NCBI GenBank assembly: GCA_002457365.1
Contig: NTKP01000012.1
Coordinates: 1 to 37,390, forward strand
Source of the DNA: Rhodothermaeota bacterium MED-G12
GTDB lineage: Bacteria > Bacteroidota > Rhodothermia > Balneolales > Balneolaceae
DNA length: 37,390 nucleotides
Direction: 5' to 3'
In this document: piece after piece, positions 34,474-37,390 of the stretch
How positions within the stretch are numbered: the first letter of the stretch is position 1
Layout of the letters: every line of letters begins with the position of its first letter
Translations under genes and position numbers: made by a program
Notes under the pieces: generated by a model
Databases searched by the model: none
Seen by the model: only the letters and a program-made list of their open reading frames with translations
What the model was told of the DNA's origin: nothing

Positions 34474-34786
34474 TTTTCCATTCTTCGTAAAGATCTCGTA
34501 AGGTGGTCCAACGATACATTCCTGAATTATGCCCATCTGACCAATGTATTTGGATGGCATGATTCCCGATCTGTTCAGCTCTTCGAATCGTTACAGGTAC
34601 TACTGCTTGCTCATTGAAAGCAGAAGGTTCAAATATCTGCATTTTATCATGCCCACCTCTACACATTACACATGGACAATTTCTTCGTAAACCAAATAAT
34701 GGATATTGATAAGTTTTGCCATCACTCCACTTGATTTGAAAGTACTCTTCCTCGTTATTTATGACTATTTTATCGGGTAAGAACAT
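34460..34786 (-). CDS. DUF971-family protein
   Basis: A 108-residue cytoplasmic protein of the DUF971 / GBBH-like N-terminal family. The key motif LRRNCPCVMCRGG holds Cys37, Cys39 and Cys42 (CPCxxC), followed by the C-terminal AIQIHWSDGHNSGMYRWTTLRDL. In other proteins this domain precedes 2-oxoglutarate-dependent oxygenases and binds zinc; free-standing copies have no clear function, some being linked to Fe-S carrier genes. The last 14 bases overlap the MFS gene. Its ATG (34784-34786) is interleaved with an ATG of the divergent membrane-protein gene. Confidence 0.88.
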   Translation of the reverse strand: MFLPDKIVINNEEEYFQIKWSDGKTYQYPLFGLRRNCPCVMCRGGHDKMQIFEPSAFNEQAVVPVTIRRAEQIGNHAIQIHWSDGHNSGMYRWTTLRDLYEEWKNEAE

Positions 34787-34826
34787 GATAAGTATCTATT
34801 TTTTACAGCATAAATATATAGAATTA

Positions 34827-35519
34827 ATGACTCTTGTTTATCTACTTTCTATTCCTTTTTTACTACTCGGATACTTGGTTGGAAAACGCTATATCCAACT
34901 TTACACCACCACAATACGAAAAGCACTCCAGCTAGCAAGTCTTATCATAACATTGTATGTGGTAGCCATGCTTCTTTTTATCAATGGGTTTTTAAGCGAG
35001 TCCTTAGCTGGAACTCTGATGAGCTTATTTTATGCTTTTTTAAGTGGTATAGGTATAGGAAAACTGCATAGCCAATTGGAAATTAAAAAGTCAGCTGGCT
35101 ACCCTCTTTACAACTTCAAAAATCCTGTTGTACACTTTACCCCTTTATTCATTGGCTCAACTCTAATTATTGCTGGATTACTTCGCATTGGTTGGGCCTT
35201 TGATTTTATCATTACCCCCATACGGTTATTTTCGGGTACTTCTCTTGCTGTATTCGGACTTGTGAGTTTCACCTTATACATTACCCCACATCTTCGAACT
35301 CAAGGTATATTAATTATTGATCATTCAATCGATTGGAAGACATTTCTTGACTATAGTTGGTTAGGAGAAGATGAAGTTCAGCTGGTGTTTGAAAAAGAAG
35401 TTGATTCCTCAACTCAGATCAATAGTGTGCTTAATATTCGCGTTAATCCTGGTGAAAGAGTGAAACTGAAGCGAATTTTAGCGATGAAGAAAGATGCTAG
35501 AAAGGATTTGGACAGTTGA
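34827..35519 (+). CDS. Membrane protein with a small C-terminal soluble domain
   Basis: A protein of 230 residues from the ATG at 34827, which directly begins the first helix (MTLVYLLSIPFLLLGYLVG); ATGs at 34785 and 34761 would add 14 or 22 residues but overlap the DUF971 gene. Five hydrophobic helices are visible, then a soluble tail of about 75 residues, starting GILIIDHSIDWKTFLDYSW, resembling the DUF5673-type PH-like domain that follows membrane helices in other proteins. I do not recognise a function. Upstream is the divergent DUF971-MFS pair; downstream are 144 bases before the FKBP gene. Confidence 0.7.
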   Translation: MTLVYLLSIPFLLLGYLVGKRYIQLYTTTIRKALQLASLIITLYVVAMLLFINGFLSESLAGTLMSLFYAFLSGIGIGKLHSQLEIKKSAGYPLYNFKNPVVHFTPLFIGSTLIIAGLLRIGWAFDFIITPIRLFSGTSLAVFGLVSFTLYITPHLRTQGILIIDHSIDWKTFLDYSWLGEDEVQLVFEKEVDSSTQINSVLNIRVNPGERVKLKRILAMKKDARKDLDS

Positions 35520-35663
35520 GGCTTTCACCCCCTTTCACCCAATTTTAAAGGCTAATTAGCATCCTTTTCTGGTTGATGTAAGCAACAGGAGGGTTAAAAT
35601 TTCATATGTCCATATATAATTTTACCTTGTCAGTAGCTTAAATTTTCATATAACGTATATATT

Positions 35664-36095
35664 TTGTCTACAATTAAAGACGGTGACACCGTATCAGTTC
35701 ATTACACAGGAACTTTAGCATCTGGAGAAGTTTTTGATAGCTCAATTGAGCGCGACCCATTAAAATTCACCCTTGGTAAAGGCCAATTGATTCCCGGGTT
35801 CGAACATGCTATAATGGGACTTTCTGTTGGTGAAAAAGCGACCACAAATATCCCAAGCCTAGAAGCCTATGGTGAACATAATCCCGAAATGGTAATTGAA
35901 GTCCCGATGAATCAATTACCCCCTGAACTTGACGCACAAGTGGGTATGCAGCTTCAACTAAATCAACCTGACGGGCAAGCTATTCCGGTTCAAATTACTC
36001 AAATCGAAGGCGAATCAGTCACCATAGACGCTAATCATCCTCTCGCTGGCAAAGATTTGAATTTTGACATTGAAGTCGTCGAAATTCACACCTAG
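35664..36095 (+). CDS. FKBP-type peptidyl-prolyl isomerase, SlyD-like
   Basis: A 143-residue cytoplasmic proline isomerase and chaperone. FKBP motifs: VSVHYTGTL (Tyr14), GEVFDSS (Phe24, Asp25), PLKFTLGKGQLIPGFEHAI, GEKATTNIP, then the chaperone insert-in-flap region (YGEHNPEMVIEVPMNQLP ... VTIDANHPLAGKDLNFDI). The His/Cys-rich metal-binding tail of E. coli SlyD is absent. The start is TTG at 35664-35666; no ATG is in frame upstream. It is convergent with the metallopeptidase gene. Confidence 0.93.
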   Translation: MSTIKDGDTVSVHYTGTLASGEVFDSSIERDPLKFTLGKGQLIPGFEHAIMGLSVGEKATTNIPSLEAYGEHNPEMVIEVPMNQLPPELDAQVGMQLQLNQPDGQAIPVQITQIEGESVTIDANHPLAGKDLNFDIEVVEIHT

Positions 36096-36112
36096 TATAA
36101 TCCAGCTTTCAT

Positions 36113-36148
36113 GTAGTGAGACAACAAGCAAGTAGTAAGACAACAGGC
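36113..36148. repeat. Imperfect tandem repeat between convergent genes
   Basis: GTAGTGAGACAACAAGC at 36113-36129 is repeated as GTAGTAAGACAACAGGC at 36132-36148, 15 of 17 bases identical with a 19-base period. It sits between the FKBP and metallopeptidase stop codons. Confidence 0.4.
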
Positions 36149-36162
36149 CTGATCTGACTGAT

Positions 36163-36654
36163 CTATAGGGATACCTTACTTTCTTGCTTTGGATCTAAGT
36201 CGTAGAGTGATGACACTGTTGCTTGAATCGTCTTGTACCACTCATTACCATATTTGTCATTAATGGTGTAAAAATCCGAGAAATCAGGCTTGCGAAGATT
36301 CATCTTCCATTCCTGTGTTTTGGATTTAAAACTGGGATCTATATGAAGTAGTTCATGATACAACAACATTTCTTTAGTTTGATTATCCAACATATCCCAT
36401 AATTCTCCAGATATCTCAATTAGGTAGTCGTTCCCAGAGTAGTACTTTACCTCGCGACTAGCTTTCATGCACTTGGCTGCTTTTTGTCTCGAAATATTTG
36501 GATACACCAAGAAATAGCCAATCTCGGCAGGTCCAAACTCCATTTTGTGCTGTTCGATAACCTTTTTGGCAATAGCCTCCACTTCTGGGGACTCCACAAG
36601 TTGTTTATCGGAATTGATGGTTTCTTCAGGGGATAAAAAGTCGTTGGTTGGCAT
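36163..36654 (-). CDS. Putative zinc metallopeptidase, phage-type (PF18894-like)
   Basis: A 163-residue protein with the metal-binding motif LLYHELLHI, where His100, Glu101 and His104 form HExxH. Upstream, YLIEISGELWDML matches the typical strand-helix preceding the motif in the 'putative phage metallopeptidase' family, and GPAEIGYFLVYPN with KAAKCMKAS fits the N-terminal part. No signal peptide is present. The family is frequent in phage genomes, but there are no other phage genes here and base use is like that of the neighbours, so a domesticated copy is possible. It is divergent from the next membrane-protein gene and convergent with the FKBP gene. Confidence 0.75.
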   Translation of the reverse strand: MPTNDFLSPEETINSDKQLVESPEVEAIAKKVIEQHKMEFGPAEIGYFLVYPNISRQKAAKCMKASREVKYYSGNDYLIEISGELWDMLDNQTKEMLLYHELLHIDPSFKSKTQEWKMNLRKPDFSDFYTINDKYGNEWYKTIQATVSSLYDLDPKQESKVSL

Positions 36655-36740
36655 AGGTTAATCACTCAAAGTTTGTACATTTAAAACCTACTGTTAGAAC
36701 CAATAGGTAACATTTAAAGCTCACAATAATAGCCTAAAAC

Positions 36741-37229
36741 TTGACCAACTTCCAATTCAAATATTACAGTAAAACCCTTGTTGTATTTCCCTTACTAGGA
36801 TTATTTTTTATTAGGGTTTTTGATGGATTTACCCGGTTAATACTTCACATTTACGCTAATGAAGAGGTATTGTGGAACGGCTACGCAAATCTCAGCGAAG
36901 CTTTATGGATAGCGGTGCTGTGGTTGGTACATTTAGCAATAACTTTTCTAGTTGGAATGGTACTGATGACTCTTAGCCAAAGTAATAGGAAAGTAGCTAT
37001 TAGTTTTGCCAGTATAATAACTCTACACAGTGTATTTAACTGGCTTCGATTAGTTCGTTCAGACGATGGTCACCTAGTGTTACCTGTATCCTTAGAACAA
37101 GCCTGGGATTCTGATCTCATACCATTTCTAATTTATATTCTAATCGGTATTGCAGGCTGCGCATTAAGCTATCAACTTTCGAAAGCTAACAGGACTGCTT
37201 TAGCTAGCAACTCAAGTAGTATTAAATAA
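36741..37229 (+). CDS. Four-helix membrane protein, unknown function
   Basis: A 162-residue protein with hydrophobic helices at about residues 11-35, 52-76, 84-98 and 125-147, and a short serine-rich tail. The TTG at 36741 is the only plausible start; an in-frame TAA lies one codon earlier. I recognise no family; the conserved-looking polar pieces (RVFDGFTRL, HSVFNWLRLVRSDDG) may mark a small membrane family. It starts 86 bases from the divergent metallopeptidase and ends 19 bases before the convergent alkaline phosphatase gene. Confidence 0.65.
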   Translation: MTNFQFKYYSKTLVVFPLLGLFFIRVFDGFTRLILHIYANEEVLWNGYANLSEALWIAVLWLVHLAITFLVGMVLMTLSQSNRKVAISFASIITLHSVFNWLRLVRSDDGHLVLPVSLEQAWDSDLIPFLIYILIGIAGCALSYQLSKANRTALASNSSSIK

Positions 37230-37248
37230 TCTAGTCAGATAGATATTC

Positions 37249-37390
37249 TTAATTGTCAGCACTAATAATGAGAGGGAAATTCTCAAACCCTAATAAGTCA
37301 GCTACTTTTTTACCAATGTCTGTATTATCCCACCATCCACTGAATTCTACCGCGTGAGGACCATAGGCCATTAAAGGGATAGGAGTTCCT
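37249..37390 (-). CDS. Alkaline phosphatase, C-terminal fragment (gene enters from the right edge)
   Basis: Translating the minus strand from the window edge gives 46 codons to a TAA at 37249-37251. The product contains GTPIPLMAYGPHA and FSGWWDNTDIGKKVADLL, the typical end of PhoA-type alkaline phosphatases, where an IP(L/V)xAYGPxA strand follows the last metal-binding histidine. The histidine and the catalytic serine region lie beyond the window, so activity cannot be judged. Confidence 0.75.
   Translation of the reverse strand, partial: GTPIPLMAYGPHAVEFSGWWDNTDIGKKVADLLGFENFPLIISADN

Noticed and set aside
34474..34560. N-terminal extension of the MFS protein by 29 residues
   Set aside because: The extension lies in another frame of the DUF971 gene and has no membrane or family features; the ATG at 34471-34473 begins just before helix 1.
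35546..35570. Possible terminator AAAGG...CCTTTT after the membrane-protein gene
   Set aside because: The stem is short and broken by an unpaired segment; the pairing is too weak to support a call.
36163..36654. Prophage remnant around the metallopeptidase
   Set aside because: Neighbouring genes are housekeeping or unknown membrane proteins; no integrase, attachment site or structural phage gene is visible.

Overview
The window is AT-rich chromosomal DNA that looks like core housekeeping sequence from a member of the Bacteroidota/Balneolota-Rhodothermota lineage. The reasons are the DUF2480 gene, the tandem SurA-like peptidyl-prolyl isomerase cluster, the TonB type, a DDxxD-type prenyl synthase, Shine-Dalgarno motifs that are rare at start sites, and TTG start codons at several genes. 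This placement is inferred from protein resemblance; no search was run. I see no rRNA, tRNA, CRISPR array, transposase, integrase or classical defence island.

Layout, left to right. Positions 1-3.7 kb (minus strand) hold three consecutive periplasmic/lipoprotein folding factors (SurA-like, degenerate SurA/PpiC-like, double-parvulin lipoprotein) behind one candidate promoter. Positions 3.7-5.7 kb hold a thymidine kinase-nucleoside transporter salvage pair. A 366-bp repeat-containing gap separates these from a UvrD/Rep-type helicase. Positions 8.3-11 kb hold a small membrane protein divergent from der, followed by a membrane protein and a peroxiredoxin. Positions 11.3-12.0 kb hold a TonB gene whose membrane anchor is separated from a well-supported start codon by a one-base frameshift. 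Positions 12.1-14.0 kb are a three-gene cassette: RimK-type ligase, its usual retropepsin-like partner and a DUF952 protein. A divergent D-threonine-aldolase-family PLP enzyme follows.

Positions 15.2-19.7 kb form a very tight minus-strand operon: type 2 IPP isomerase, short-chain prenyl diphosphate synthase, BamD, NadD and an S66 LD-carboxypeptidase. It links isoprenoid, outer-membrane, NAD and peptidoglycan functions. Directly upstream (19.8-26.9 kb) is the SUF iron-sulfur operon, sufB-sufC-sufD-sufS-nfu-iscA, trailed by DUF2480 and an SDR dehydrogenase. Its promoter is overlapped by a perfect 8-bp-arm inverted repeat that looks like a repressor site.

Positions 27-33 kb (minus strand) carry greA, a NUDIX hydrolase, ackA, a lipoprotein with an SH3 domain and a caspase-like domain lacking both catalytic residues, then pta and manA. 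The acetate (Pta-AckA) pathway is therefore split by the pseudo-caspase gene, which overlaps the end of ackA. Positions 33.2-37.4 kb hold an MFS exporter overlapping a DUF971 gene, a membrane protein divergent from it, a SlyD-like FKBP isomerase, a phage-type metallopeptidase, an unknown four-helix membrane protein, and the C-terminus of an alkaline phosphatase cut by the window edge.

No obviously new multi-gene system is visible. The points most worth a second look are the pseudo-caspase lipoprotein inside ack-pta, the frameshifted tonB, and the palindromic operator on the suf promoter.
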